Shown here one piece after another: positions 16,117-25,514 of a DNA stretch of 64,000 nucleotides. Every line of letters starts with the position of its first letter. Positions within the stretch are counted from its first letter, which is position 1. Made by a program: the position numbers and the translations under genes. The notes under the pieces are model-generated. The model was not told where the DNA came from. It saw only the letters and a list, made by a program, of their open reading frames with translations, and searched no databases. Origin of the DNA: Clostridium sp. (GTDB lineage: Bacteria > Bacillota > Clostridia > Lachnospirales > Lachnospiraceae); contig JAISOV010000057.1 of NCBI GenBank assembly GCA_031275405.1, positions 1-64,000 of the forward strand. The letters run 5' to 3'.

Positions 16117-17115
16117 TCATGTCCAGGGATTATATAAATGATTTATCCGCGGAACTGCGCAGTAGTCAGTATGCCTCTCAAAGCCGTTAGACTTCAATTC
16201 CTCCGCGATGACATCCCTATCCGGCATGGCCAGGGGGGTTACTACGACAAAATATCTGTCGGGATGCGGCAGGAATTTGTCTTTGGATATTCTCTCATAT
16301 TTCGCGTTCAAGATGATTGCTTTATTTCGGTCGTAGAACTTGGGGACAATGCCGCGACACAAAAAATACCGTAAGATGTAACAAGCTATGTTCCCACATC
16401 CCCAGAATACTACCTCGCGTCCCGATTGCACCGCCGTGTCTGTGAGATTCTCCATAGTGTTTTCAAACAACTTTTTTATCATATGATTAGATGGGTGATA
16501 GATGTTCCGCAACAGTTCAAGCCAATGCATATCATTTCCAAACGGGTGGGAGAGAAGAGCACAGCTTTTGTGAGACATTGACACGCAGAAAATCCCATCG
16601 AATATCTGTTTGATCTGCAATTTTTCGCACTCATCGTTCGTTATGATGTACAAACAGTTTTCTTTGTTGAATCCACGCAAGTATTCACCGAGAGCGACGC
16701 ATTCCTGAAAGGAGTCCGTTTTACTTTGCTGGCGTATGAAAAGGCATTTTTTTGATTCAAGCGCCGCCATAAAACGCGACGTCCTGCGTCTGTATTTCTC
16801 GAATACGTATTCATATTGTATCTCAAGGTCGCATGGAAGGAAATCGTGAAAAAATTGCACTTCCGATTCGATGTCAAACATCTTGCCTGACTGAGCGTCT
16901 CTTTTCATGTTGTCGCGATCCATGAAGCCGATGAATTTATTTTCTATCAGCGAATGCACTTTTGCGACATACGGTGTGACCAGCCAATCAAAAGGCATGG
17001 ATGCCATCCGCAGCAAATTGCACCGCAGGTGCCACGCAACGTGGCAATTGCAGCCCAAGCTTATCGTTTCCTCAAACACCATCTCATCTGCGTTACGTGG
17101 AGTTTCCATTTTCAT
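16117..17115 (-). CDS. DUF1796 family putative cysteine peptidase
   Basis: This is a protein of about 332 residues. The N-terminus has the DUF1796 signature SLGCNCHVAWHLRCNLLRMA followed by PFDWLVTP, described as a papain-like cysteine peptidase fold. From about residue 245 the segment VVFWGCGNIACYILRYFL plus YDRNKA resembles the nucleotide-binding modules attached to surface-glycan enzymes. ATG 17115 or 17109 are both possible after GAAGGGA; the frame also allows TTG 17118. A promoter with TTGACT and TATACT lies 96-124 bases upstream. The gene stands alone, and no partner glycan genes are visible. Confidence 0.72.
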   Translation of the reverse strand: MKMETPRNADEMVFEETISLGCNCHVAWHLRCNLLRMASMPFDWLVTPYVAKVHSLIENKFIGFMDRDNMKRDAQSGKMFDIESEVQFFHDFLPCDLEIQYEYVFEKYRRRTSRFMAALESKKCLFIRQQSKTDSFQECVALGEYLRGFNKENCLYIITNDECEKLQIKQIFDGIFCVSMSHKSCALLSHPFGNDMHWLELLRNIYHPSNHMIKKLFENTMENLTDTAVQSGREVVFWGCGNIACYILRYFLCRGIVPKFYDRNKAIILNAKYERISKDKFLPHPDRYFVVVTPLAMPDRDVIAEELKSNGFERHTDYCAVPRINHLYNPWT

Positions 17116-17210
17116 CAATCCCTTCTTTCCCTGTTTCAGGACATAGTATCATCCCTGAAATCTTTGAATGGAATGCATACTTGTTCTGCATAGTGCTTAC
17201 CTCGCTTTTC

Positions 17211-17239
17211 AGTATATTATGCTATGCCAATCTAGTCAA
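17211..17239 (-). promoter_or_regulatory. Promoter of the DUF1796 gene
   Basis: On the minus strand TTGACT (17239-17234), a 17-base spacer and TATACT (17216-17211) match the sigma-A consensus. The predicted transcript begins near 17204. Confidence 0.75.
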
Positions 17240-17770
17240 GCTTCGGAACTCAATTAATTACCGTAGTCCGCTTTATGTTACTCTTAATTTTGAATCACAT
17301 CCGTGGTAAACTGCTTTCTATCAAGGAAGATGAATGCGTGCCGGGATGTAAGGCTGAAAAAAGCTTTTCACCTCCCTGGTTGGAATACCCGCCCGAGACG
17401 CTTGACTGCGGTATTTCCGATCTCTGTGAAGTAGTAAAAGATCAGTAAGAAGGGATGGCAAGGCGTCTGGCAGGGGCCTGCGCCGATGCGGGCGGTCAGG
17501 CTCGGGGCTTGGAGCGCAAATTGCAGCTTTCCTTGTCCGCCCTCACGCCGTTTCATCATACGTCTCATTCGCGGATAGACCATTCGGAGTTCTCCGCGGA
17601 TGTTTACCCAGTCCCCGTGTCGCCTTACGTCCTCGGGCGCAGGGGCGGAAACCCGGATCCCGCCGTAACTTCCCATAGCGCAGCGGGTTCTGTTTTCCTA
17701 CAACAAATCTAAGGCAATGGATCGCAAAAAAAGTCAATCCCTGTTTTCCAAAAAATATACGCACAAAAAC
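17240..17770. other. Intergenic region, no supported gene
   Basis: About 530 bases. Two overlapping minus-strand frames (17368-17676 and 17543-17806) are open but have no ribosome binding site and unnatural composition, so I leave them out. Nothing else is recognised. Confidence 0.4.
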
Positions 17771-17811
17771 GAAAAAGCGGCGCGGATCCGCATTCACACC
17801 AACCACGCCGC
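17771..17811 (-). terminator. Terminator of the DUF885 gene
   Basis: On the minus strand a stem GGCGGCG with CGCCGC (17811-17804 with 17782-17777) is followed by TTTTTCGTTTTT. It lies about 100 bases past the DUF885 stop codon. Confidence 0.7.
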
Positions 17812-17911
17812 CATGTCTGCATACGTTTGTTGTACTTTCAGCTCAGCCGTCCCATTAAGCCCTGTGGATTCCAACTGCGGAAGCTTCGATCGTTCCTCCG
17901 CAATTTCCGGC

Positions 17912-19807
17912 TTATCTTCTCTGCAAAGAATTTTGCAGGCGACTGTCCAGCAGGGGCAATTCTTCCTCCGAGCCTGCCGGAACCGCCTGCGGCAGATACT
18001 CCCGCATGGTGGCGAAGTCAGACGGCCCGCATTCTAAGAAAAAGCTGTGGAACGCGTAATCGGAATACCGTTCGCCCCAGAACATCCTTGCTTCTTTTTT
18101 CAGCTCCAGAATCTCCAGATACCCCAGATAATACTTCAGATAATTGGTAGGTTCTTCGGCCAGATACTCATAAACCGCCAGTATGGAGTCCTTTTCGGTG
18201 ATGCCAAAGGCATTCAGAATTTTTTCCACCTGTTCATAAGAAGCGTTCTCATGATGGATCATGATGTCCAGTAGAGAGGAAAGGCATAACAGCAGGCTGC
18301 GGTTATGCCTTTCCATCTGGATGGAAAGACCGGCTTCGGGATGTCCGGCTTCCTCCATCAGGCTCTTGGCGTAATCATAGGACGCGAACTCCACATAAAG
18401 CGCCCAGCCCTCAAGATACCCCCCGTACCAGAGGATCTGGCGCACATAAGCGTCCTCGTTCTCCAAAACGGAACGGTTGTTGTAAACGGTCTGGTACATA
18501 TGCCCCGGGTAGCCTTCGTGTGCCAGAGTGGTATATAACTCCAGGCCCGTGAGGGAATTTTTTTGGTTGATATAAATGACGTTGGAGGAGGTGTCGTCTA
18601 AAGGCGGCGTCAGATAAAAAGCCGGCGCGCAGAAAGCTTCCAGACTTTCGGAAACCTCCTTGACGGTAACGGTGGGCAGTGCCTGCTCCCCGTCAAAAGC
18701 CGGAAAATCCTCTTCCATGCGCTGCTGCAGATCCGCCAGCATCCCTTGCGCGTTCCGGTAGGGAAAAGCGGTTTCCAGAGTGTCCTGAAAAGAGGGCAGC
18801 GCCAGTTCCGGATTCTCCTGAACCAGTTTCTGCAAGGCCTGATATTCTTCCTCCAGTTTCCGGGTCAGCATGTTCCGGATCTCCGCGATCGTCCGGGAAG
18901 ACCCGGTCTGTGACGCCAGCAGCAGTTCATAGTAAACATCGCCTTCGGGTTTGGCCGCAAGCCCCTCCAAGGGAATCTTCTCATCCTCCAAAAGGAACAG
19001 GCCGTCATACAGAGCTTCATAGGCCGGCAGCAGGACAGTGGAAAGCAGCCGGTTGTTCTGGGAAAGATAATATCGGGCTTCCTCCTGTGTGATCTCCCCC
19101 CTGCCGTACAGTTCCTGAAGCCGTTCCACGAAGGTGGTCTGTAAAAAATGCGTTCCGGCTGCCAGTTCTTCCTTGGTCAGGATCCTGGCGCACTGGTTCA
19201 GCACTTTCCGGAGCGTGGAAGCGGACATCAGAAGCCCGGCGCCTGCCTTTTCCTGTTCAAAGACAAGCAGAGCGTCGAAATATTCGTCCGTCTGATCCAG
19301 AAGAGCCAGATAATCCTTCACATCCCGTTTCTGCCGGAAGACGTATTCCGCCAGAAGAATGGGCAGCTGCGTCTGCATACCAGAAGAAGGAGACAGAGGC
19401 TCTTCATAATAGGTAAAGCCGCTCATGGCAAGAGCGTTGTCAAGGGAGCGGAGCAACAGGCGCAGCGTATAGCGGTTGGCCGGGTTCAGGTTGGAGGAAT
19501 CCAGGGAACGCAGGGCGGCAAGGACATTTTCCGTCTTTGCCTGGCTCATCAGACGCCGCTCGCCCGAGTAGCAAGGCAGGGATACCTTATAATTGTAAAT
19601 GCCGAAGTCCGCCGGGTAAGCCAGGCTATAATGCATATTCAGCGTGTTCGCCGACAGTTCCTCCCGGAACAGGCGACCGCTGATCCGGGCAAACATCTGC
19701 TCATCCCGCCGATAGAAAAGCAAAAAGAAAGTAAGGCCTAAAAAAGACAGCAGAAACAAGCAGACCGCCAGAATCTGCCAGCCGGTAAGACGTAGGTGTT
19801 TTTTCAA
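17912..19807 (-). CDS. DUF885 family metallopeptidase-like membrane protein
   Basis: This 631-residue protein has a single membrane segment at about residues 9-30, so the bulk is outside the cell. The family signature HEGYPGHMYQ, an HExxxGH-type zinc-site variant, is present near residue 426. It is followed by GGYLEGWALYVE, whose glutamate completes the site in related peptidases. It is probably a secreted carboxypeptidase-like enzyme of unknown substrate. The ATG at 19807 is preceded by AGGAAAGGGA. It is a single-gene unit on the minus strand. Confidence 0.85.
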   Translation of the reverse strand: MKKHLRLTGWQILAVCLFLLSFLGLTFFLLFYRRDEQMFARISGRLFREELSANTLNMHYSLAYPADFGIYNYKVSLPCYSGERRLMSQAKTENVLAALRSLDSSNLNPANRYTLRLLLRSLDNALAMSGFTYYEEPLSPSSGMQTQLPILLAEYVFRQKRDVKDYLALLDQTDEYFDALLVFEQEKAGAGLLMSASTLRKVLNQCARILTKEELAAGTHFLQTTFVERLQELYGRGEITQEEARYYLSQNNRLLSTVLLPAYEALYDGLFLLEDEKIPLEGLAAKPEGDVYYELLLASQTGSSRTIAEIRNMLTRKLEEEYQALQKLVQENPELALPSFQDTLETAFPYRNAQGMLADLQQRMEEDFPAFDGEQALPTVTVKEVSESLEAFCAPAFYLTPPLDDTSSNVIYINQKNSLTGLELYTTLAHEGYPGHMYQTVYNNRSVLENEDAYVRQILWYGGYLEGWALYVEFASYDYAKSLMEEAGHPEAGLSIQMERHNRSLLLCLSSLLDIMIHHENASYEQVEKILNAFGITEKDSILAVYEYLAEEPTNYLKYYLGYLEILELKKEARMFWGERYSDYAFHSFFLECGPSDFATMREYLPQAVPAGSEEELPLLDSRLQNSLQRR

Positions 19808-19921
19808 AAATCCCTTTCCTGAGAAAACGAGTTCCCAAGCATTCCGTGTTAGTAATGTATATGCGAAGTGGATGGAAAACTATTCAGAAACTATTCGGGG
19901 ATCGAAACGAAGCTTTTTCTC

Positions 19922-19951
19922 TTGGCAGAAAGAAGCAAAATATGGTATACT
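19922..19951 (+). promoter_or_regulatory. Promoter of the transketolase operon
   Basis: TTGGCA at 19922, an 18-base spacer and TATACT at 19946. The predicted start near 19958 gives a leader of about 33 bases before the ATG of the first gene. Confidence 0.8.
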
Positions 19952-19990
19952 ACGCGTAGGCAAAACGGTTGCCTAAAATGGAGGGAATCA

Positions 19991-20824
19991 ATGAAGAATC
20001 AAGAACTGCAAAAACGCGCGAATGATGTCCGCAAAGGGATTGTGACTTCGGTTCACAGCGCAAAGGCCGGACATCCGGGAGGCTCTCTTTCCTCGGCGGA
20101 CGTGCTTACCTTTCTGTATTTTGAGGAAATGAACGTTGACCCGCAGGAGCCGGACAAAGACAGCCGGGATCGTTTTGTGCTTTCCAAAGGACACAATGCC
20201 CCGGCATTGTATTCCACACTGGCGAACCGGGGATTCTTCCCGGTGGGGGATCTGACGACGCTTCGGAAACTCGGCTCCTATCTGCAAGGACATCCCTGTA
20301 TCCACATCCCCGGGGTGGACATGTCCTCCGGCTCTCTGGGGCAGGGCGTATCGGCGGCGGTGGGCATGGCTCTGGGCGCCAGGATGGATAGGAAAAGCTT
20401 CCGGGTATACACTCTATTGGGCGACGGCGAGATTCAGGAAGGACAGGTGTGGGAAGCGGCGATGTTCGCCGGATTCCATAGACTGGATAATCTCTGCGTG
20501 ATCGTGGATAACAATGGCTTGCAGATCGACGGGCCGGTTGACGTGGTGTGTTCGCCTTACCCGATCGACCAAAAATTTGAAGCCTTTCACTTCCATGTCA
20601 TTTCCGCTTCGGCGCATGACTTTGACGCCCTCCGGGCGGCATTCCGGGAAGCGCGGGCGACGAAAGGGAAACCGACCGCGATCATTCTGAAAAGCACAAA
20701 AGGCAAAGGCGTATCCTTCATGGAGAATAACGTGGCATGGCACGGCACGGCTCCCAACGATGAGGAATATGCGCGGGCGATGGCGGATCTGGAGAAAATC
20801 GCCGAAGAATGGAAGAAAGGATGA
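19991..20824 (+). CDS. Transketolase, N-terminal subunit
   Basis: This 277-residue subunit binds thiamine diphosphate for two-carbon transfers in the pentose phosphate pathway. Motifs: SAKAGHPGGSLSSADVL, SKGHNAPALY, the SSGSLGQGVSAAVGMA segment, and the thiamine motif GDGEIQEG through DNNGLQ. ATG 19991 was chosen because GGAGGG lies four bases before it; the upstream open frame has no family similarity. The stop overlaps the next start as ATGA, showing translational coupling with the C-terminal subunit. Confidence 0.95.
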   Translation: MKNQELQKRANDVRKGIVTSVHSAKAGHPGGSLSSADVLTFLYFEEMNVDPQEPDKDSRDRFVLSKGHNAPALYSTLANRGFFPVGDLTTLRKLGSYLQGHPCIHIPGVDMSSGSLGQGVSAAVGMALGARMDRKSFRVYTLLGDGEIQEGQVWEAAMFAGFHRLDNLCVIVDNNGLQIDGPVDVVCSPYPIDQKFEAFHFHVISASAHDFDALRAAFREARATKGKPTAIILKSTKGKGVSFMENNVAWHGTAPNDEEYARAMADLEKIAEEWKKG

Positions 20825-21774
20825 GCATAGCAATGACGGAGATCAAGAAAATCGCAACCAGAGAAAGCTATGGGAACGCTTTGAAGGAACTGGCGGAGGA
20901 ATTTCCGGATTTGGTGGTCTTGGACGCCGACCTTGCCGCCGCGACCAAAACGGGAGTATTCCGGAAAGCTTATCCCGAAAGGCACATAGACTGCGGTATC
21001 GCGGAATGTAACATGATGGGAATTGCGGCGGGGCTGGCGACGGTAGGAAAGATTCCCTTTGCCAGTTCGTTTGCCATGTTTGCCGCTGGGCGGGCCTTTG
21101 AGCAGGTCAGGAATTCCATCGGCTATCCCCATCTGAATGTGAAAATCGGCGCCACTCACGCGGGCATTACCGTGGGGGAAGACGGCGCCACCCACCAGTG
21201 CAACGAGGATCTGGCGCTTATGCGCACGATTCCCGGTATGGTGGTCATGTGTCCTTCGGACGACGTGGAGGCAAAAGCCGCCGTCCGCGCGGCTCTGGAG
21301 TATGACGGCCCTGTGTATCTGCGTTTCGGGCGCGCCGCCGTTCCGGTGATCCACAACAGCCCGGAGTATCGTTTTGAGATCGGCAAAGGCGCCGTAGAGA
21401 GGGAAGGCAGCGACCTTACCATCATTGCCACCGGAATCTGCGTGGATTCCGCCTTAGGCGCGGCGGAGCAACTGGAGCGGGAGGGCATCCGTGCGGAGGT
21501 GATCAATATCTGCACCATCAAGCCGCTGGACGAGGAAGTCATCCTAAACAGTGCCAAGAAAACGGGGAAAGTCGTGACCGTAGAGGAACATTCCGTCATC
21601 GGAGGCCTGGGAAGCGCGGTCTGCGACTGCCTGTGCGTCAGCTATCCCGTGCCGGTCAGGAAACTCGGTATGCAGGATGTCTTCGGGGAATCCGGCTCCG
21701 CAGCGGCGCTTATGGAAAAGTACGGACTGGACGCGCAAGGAGTATACCGGGCTGTGAAAGAATTTTTCGGGTAA
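20821..21774 (+). CDS. Transketolase, C-terminal subunit
   Basis: This subunit of about 317 residues carries the pyrimidine-binding and C-terminal domains. Visible segments are VVLDADLAAATKT, ERHIDCGIAECNMMGIAAGLA, GVTVGEDG-type residues at HAGITVGEDGATHQ, and IGGLGSAVCDCL. The ATG at 20821 overlaps the upstream TGA; ATG 20833 is an alternative. Splitting transketolase into two genes is common in Clostridia. Confidence 0.94.
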   Translation: MSIAMTEIKKIATRESYGNALKELAEEFPDLVVLDADLAAATKTGVFRKAYPERHIDCGIAECNMMGIAAGLATVGKIPFASSFAMFAAGRAFEQVRNSIGYPHLNVKIGATHAGITVGEDGATHQCNEDLALMRTIPGMVVMCPSDDVEAKAAVRAALEYDGPVYLRFGRAAVPVIHNSPEYRFEIGKGAVEREGSDLTIIATGICVDSALGAAEQLEREGIRAEVINICTIKPLDEEVILNSAKKTGKVVTVEEHSVIGGLGSAVCDCLCVSYPVPVRKLGMQDVFGESGSAAALMEKYGLDAQGVYRAVKEFFG

Positions 21775-21854
21775 AGACAGCCGCCATGGGCCGGCAGTCT
21801 TCCGGTACAAAAAACACAGCAGACACAGCACAACAGACAAGGAGAACGTCCGGA

Positions 21855-22262
21855 ATGGCATGTGGAGAAATCTTAGCAAAATTAAGAAAAGAACGTAAGT
21901 ATACACAGCAGAAAGTTGCCGGTATCCTGCATGTTTCCAAATCCACCCTTTCTAATTATGAAAAATCGGTTCATAACCCGCCGTATGACATACTGGTGAG
22001 CCTCGGTGAAATGTATGGGGTATCCGTGGATTACCTTCTTGAGAGGACGGACTGTAGGACAGAAATCAACCGGCTCGACCAAAAACTTGCCTATGGCGGT
22101 TATACCTTGAAAGACTGCATGGAATGCATAGCGGCGGCGGATGAGGAGAAAACCGCGCACCTGCTGAAATATTTTGAGCTGACGCAGCCAGACTTCCGGG
22201 AGAGGAAAAAGAAACGCAGGGAAGAAAAACGCAGGAAAGAGAAAGATAAGAAAGAAGTATGA
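21855..22262 (+). CDS. Xre-type helix-turn-helix regulator
   Basis: This 135-residue DNA-binding protein has an HTH at about residues 5-60: LAKLRKERKYTQQKVAGIL with SKSTLSNYEKS as recognition helix. A short helical dimer region follows, then a very basic Lys/Arg/Glu tail (about 113-135). AAGGAG lies about ten bases before ATG 21855; the longer frame upstream is not needed. It follows the transketolase genes by 80 bases, and its targets are unknown. Confidence 0.88.
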   Translation: MACGEILAKLRKERKYTQQKVAGILHVSKSTLSNYEKSVHNPPYDILVSLGEMYGVSVDYLLERTDCRTEINRLDQKLAYGGYTLKDCMECIAAADEEKTAHLLKYFELTQPDFRERKKKRREEKRRKEKDKKEV

Positions 22263-22389
22263 GGGCCGTAAAAACCACCTTCATCCGCTCGGATATGCTC
22301 CTCTGAAAGCGGGCGGCGCAAAAGACGCCGCTATAGAAGGCGGGAGGCGCGAGGGGATATTTCAGAATTTTCTAGACAGAAGAGATTAA

Positions 22390-22775
22390 GCACGGGGGAT
22401 CAGGCTGCAGATCGGCGCGAACGAGAAGCAGGTGACGACGTTCAGCATCTCGGACATGAGCGCGAGGGCGCTGGGGGTGGACGGGAACAAGGTGGACTTC
22501 AGCAGGCAGGACAGCGCGCAGAAGTCCATCACGACCATCGACGAGGCGGTCAAGAAGGTGTCGAAGGAGAGAGGGAAGATGGGCGCGATCCAGAACCGCC
22601 TGTAGCATACCAACGCCAACCTGGACACCAGCGCGGAGAATCTGTAGACGGCGGAATCCCGGATCCGCGACACGGACATGGCGGCACAGATGGTAGAGTA
22701 CAGCAAGAACAACATCCTCATGCAGGCGGGGCGGTCGATGCTGGCGCAGGCGAACCAGTCCACACAGGGCGCCTT
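22390..22775 (+). pseudogene. Flagellin C-terminal pseudogene
   Basis: Reading frame 3 from 22390 gives recognisable flagellin C-terminal sequence: LQIGANEKQ, then SITTIDEAVKKVS, NRL-stop-HT, ANLDTSAENL[16 protein letters not shown], [10 protein letters not shown] and [11 protein letters not shown]. The two stops replace a glutamate (NRLEHT in intact flagellins) and the residue before TAESRIRD. The N-terminal half is missing and there is no start. This is direct evidence of a lost flagellin copy; whether the organism is still motile cannot be told from here. Confidence 0.93.
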
Positions 22776-22817
22776 TCTTTTTGTTACCATTTTTCGATTT
22801 CTTTTTTATTTTTCCGT

Positions 22818-22845
22818 TTGTTTTTTTCCGAAAATGGTGTATGAT
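22818..22845 (+). promoter_or_regulatory. Promoter of the D,D-carboxypeptidase gene
   Basis: TTGTTT at 22818, a 16-base spacer and TATGAT at 22840. A second TATGAT-like box follows at 22850. The predicted start is about 35 bases before the ATG. Confidence 0.55.
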
Positions 22846-22886
22846 AAGGTATGATAATAGGTAGATGATACACCGGAGGGTTCATC

Positions 22887-24572
22887 ATGTCTCATCATTT
22901 TCCAAACGATAAAACCTTTTTACGTGCTTTCTTTGCCGTTTCAGCCGTCTGTTTTTTCATTTGGAGCAGCCCTTTGGTTTCCCATGCCGCTGCCGTGCAG
23001 ACTATGGAAGAGAGACATTCCATGGAGGAGAGATATTCCATGGAAGAAATACCTTCCACGGAAGAGCGCGTCGCCTTCCAGAGGGCTATGCCGGTACAGT
23101 CGGACGAGGTGGAAAACTGGCCCGTCGGCCCTGTGGTCAATGCCCAGTCCGCTATCCTGATGGAAGCCGACAGCGGCGCGGTCTTATATGCCAAAAATAT
23201 CCATCAGCAGGAATACCCGGCCAGTACCACGAAGATCCTCACCGGACTGATTGCCGTCGAACAATGTTCCATGGATGAAATGGTGAAGATGACCAGAGCC
23301 GCCATATACGACACTCCGCGGAACAGTTCCCATATCGCCATGGACGTGGGGGAAGAACTCACCATGGAGCAGGCATTAAGCGCCATCCTGATCGCTTCCG
23401 CCAATGAAGTGGCTTATGCGATCGCAGAGCATATTGGCGGAACCTGGCAGGATTTCGCCCAGATCATGAACCGGAGGGCAGAAGAGCTGGGCTGTGTCGA
23501 TTCCCATTTTGTCAACCCCAACGGGCTGCCGGATGATGATCACTATACTTCCGTTTATGATATGGCGCTCATAGGACAGGCGTTTTTTTCCAATGAACTG
23601 CTTTGCAGAATGTCCTCCACCAGGATGCTCTACATCCCCGCTTCCGACAAACAGCCGGATGAGATCCACGAAGAGTCCAAGAACCAGCTTCTGCCGGGCC
23701 GGAAATACGCATACGAATATCTGGTGGGCAGCAAGACCGGGTACACGGACAGCGCCCGCAACTGTTTGGTGACCTGTGCCGAAAAAGACGGTATGAAGCT
23801 GATCTGCGTGGTCATGAAAGATGAGACTCCTTTACAGTTTGAGGATACCCTTGCCCTGTTTGACTACGGATTCAGCAATTTTGAAAAAGTAAATGTCTCT
23901 CAGACAGAAACAAAATACAACATCGACAATGCAGGGTTCTTTTACAGCGACAATAACATTTTCGGCAGCTCCAAGCCAATCTTATCCTTAAATGAGGACG
24001 CCTGTATCGTTCTGCCTAAGAACGTCTCATTTGAGGATACGGAATCCACTATTTCTTATCATACGGCAGGGGGAAGCTCCGCCGATGGCAATTTGGCTGC
24101 CGATGGCAATTTGGCTGCCGATGGCAGCTTGGCTGCCATTATTACCTATGCGTATCATGGTGTGGTCTTAGGATCCGTTTCCGTGGATCTTGCGACGGAA
24201 AACGAGCCGTACCGCTTCGACTTTTCGCTGGATTCCGTGCAGGAAGAGACGGCAGACGACATGGATCTTGCCGATACGCCCAAGGAGCCGGAGATGATCG
24301 TGATCGATGTGGTAAAAGTGCTGCTTTCCATTGCCGGAGCCGCCGCCTTTGTCTTCGTGGTCGCTCTGGTACGGATCATCCTCAAAACTACCACCTTGCT
24401 TACCGTCCGCACCACGCGGCGGATGTGGCTGAAAAACAGACGCAGACCTTCCGACCGTTATCGCTCGACTGCCGAGACCCTTCGCTTAAAGCGTATCGCG
24501 CAGATCCAGTCGGCAAAGAAAAAACGCAGACGAGGCAGATCCCCAAACAGATTCCGGGATTATGATTTCTAA
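22887..24572 (+). CDS. D-alanyl-D-alanine carboxypeptidase (DacF-like, PBP5 family)
   Basis: The 561-residue enzyme trims the terminal D-Ala from peptidoglycan stem peptides. A signal peptide ends at about residue 35 (SHAAA). Penicillin-binding motifs are complete: STTK (the SxxK nucleophile) in YPASTTKILTG, SAN in ASANEVAYA, and KTG in GSKTGYT. A C-terminal membrane segment (about residues 480-505) and a very basic tail follow. Two tandem repeats lie in frame: MEERHS-type hexapeptides just after the signal peptide (23004-23069, the CCATGGA family) and ADGNLA three times (24081-24134). GGAGGG precedes the ATG. Confidence 0.94.
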   Translation: MSHHFPNDKTFLRAFFAVSAVCFFIWSSPLVSHAAAVQTMEERHSMEERYSMEEIPSTEERVAFQRAMPVQSDEVENWPVGPVVNAQSAILMEADSGAVLYAKNIHQQEYPASTTKILTGLIAVEQCSMDEMVKMTRAAIYDTPRNSSHIAMDVGEELTMEQALSAILIASANEVAYAIAEHIGGTWQDFAQIMNRRAEELGCVDSHFVNPNGLPDDDHYTSVYDMALIGQAFFSNELLCRMSSTRMLYIPASDKQPDEIHEESKNQLLPGRKYAYEYLVGSKTGYTDSARNCLVTCAEKDGMKLICVVMKDETPLQFEDTLALFDYGFSNFEKVNVSQTETKYNIDNAGFFYSDNNIFGSSKPILSLNEDACIVLPKNVSFEDTESTISYHTAGGSSADGNLAADGNLAADGSLAAIITYAYHGVVLGSVSVDLATENEPYRFDFSLDSVQEETADDMDLADTPKEPEMIVIDVVKVLLSIAGAAAFVFVVALVRIILKTTTLLTVRTTRRMWLKNRRRPSDRYRSTAETLRLKRIAQIQSAKKKRRRGRSPNRFRDYDF

Positions 24573-24872
24573 GATCACTGTTCCGCTGCTTTTGCTGAAT
24601 ATGCCCAACGGAACCTGGTAGACAGTAACGTTCTGAGCTTCAACAGCAACGGAGATAAGTATGCCTGTCATTCAAAGATTTCTGAGACGAAATCTCGGGA
24701 GCTTGTTCCTGATAAAAACGGTTCCTGCAATGGCTATGATATTGTGGGGAAGGAGTGGTCATGGTTACTGTTTGGCAAACTGCAAAACCCGGTCAAGATG
24801 TCTATAGCCTTCCGGAAAAATAGTGCAGCATCTATTTCAGATTTCCAAATTAGGCTATCAAGATGTTGCTGA
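24573..24872 (+). pseudogene. Orphan reading-frame fragment after the carboxypeptidase gene
   Basis: The frame continues open for 99 codons after the carboxypeptidase stop, with protein-like content (for example NGSCNGYDIVGKEWSWLLFG) but no start codon or ribosome binding site. It ends where an IS30 end begins at 24876. I do not recognise the family. It is probably the tail of a gene cut by the insertion element. Confidence 0.4.
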
Positions 24873-24875
24873 CAA

Positions 24876-25280
24876 GGCAAGTTGTAAAATAAGATGTCCT
24901 AAAAAAAGAAGTTCCAACGATACCCAGACTCTGGTATGCTTATCTTGCGAGAGAAGGCAAAGGAGAGGATAAAGTCGGGACAGAAAGATTATAACACGGG
25001 CGGGACGAAGAAGCAGCAGCCGGACGGGAAAGCGCGGTATAAAATAGAGGGGTATATTGCGGCGAGGCTGACGCAGAAGGAGATAGCGGCGCTTACCGGC
25101 GTAGCCGAGCGCACAATCAGGCGGGAGACTGCTATGGGGAAGGTTCTGCAGCGCGACAGCGGCCTGACTGAAAAGCGCGCTGATAAGGCGGACTTCGCCC
25201 AGATGGTTCATGGGAAACGCGGGGAAAACAAAGGGCGGGCGCTGAAAACAGGAAACTTCAAATTTTACTTGAAATTTCCG
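24876..25280 (+). mobile_element. IS30-family fragment (N-terminal transposase part)
   Basis: GGCAAGTTGTAAAAT at 24876 is the same left end seen at 37980 and 47412. After it the frame from 24893 reads MS-stop-KKKFQRYPDSGMLIL and continues to the helix-turn-helix IAARLTQKEIAALTGVAERTIRRE. It then stops matching at about 25250, so the integrase core is absent. The stop at codon 3 and the missing core make it dead. It supplies the N-terminal region that the copy at 47.4 kb lacks. Confidence 0.8.
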
Positions 25281-25435
25281 GAATTTTGTTGTATAACATA
25301 TTTTGTGACGTTATGCGAAAACTGTTTTTGTGGTTTCTGTGTAACACGCTGATTGCGAAGTGGGAGTATGCTGAGGAACCGCAAGGAATAACATGGAAAG
25401 AGAGCATGATGAGTCCCCTTTTGCGCGGGGCGCGG

Positions 25436-25505
25436 ATGGAAGAAATGCATTCCAATGGAAGAAATGCATTCCATGGAAGAAATACATTCCATGGAAGAAA
25501 GGACG
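25436..25505 (+). repeat. 18-bp CCATGGA-type tandem repeat at the pncB start
   Basis: About three and a half 18-bp units (ATTCCATGGAAGAAATGC and variants) run into the pncB coding region and would encode MEEMHS-MEEIHS-MEER. Identical or near-identical units occur in five other genes of this window. Confidence 0.9.
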
Positions 25506-25514
25506 GCCATATCT

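Noticed and set aside
17368-17806. Two overlapping minus-strand frames downstream of the DUF885 gene
   Set aside because: No ribosome binding site, no recognisable content, and they overlap the terminator and each other.
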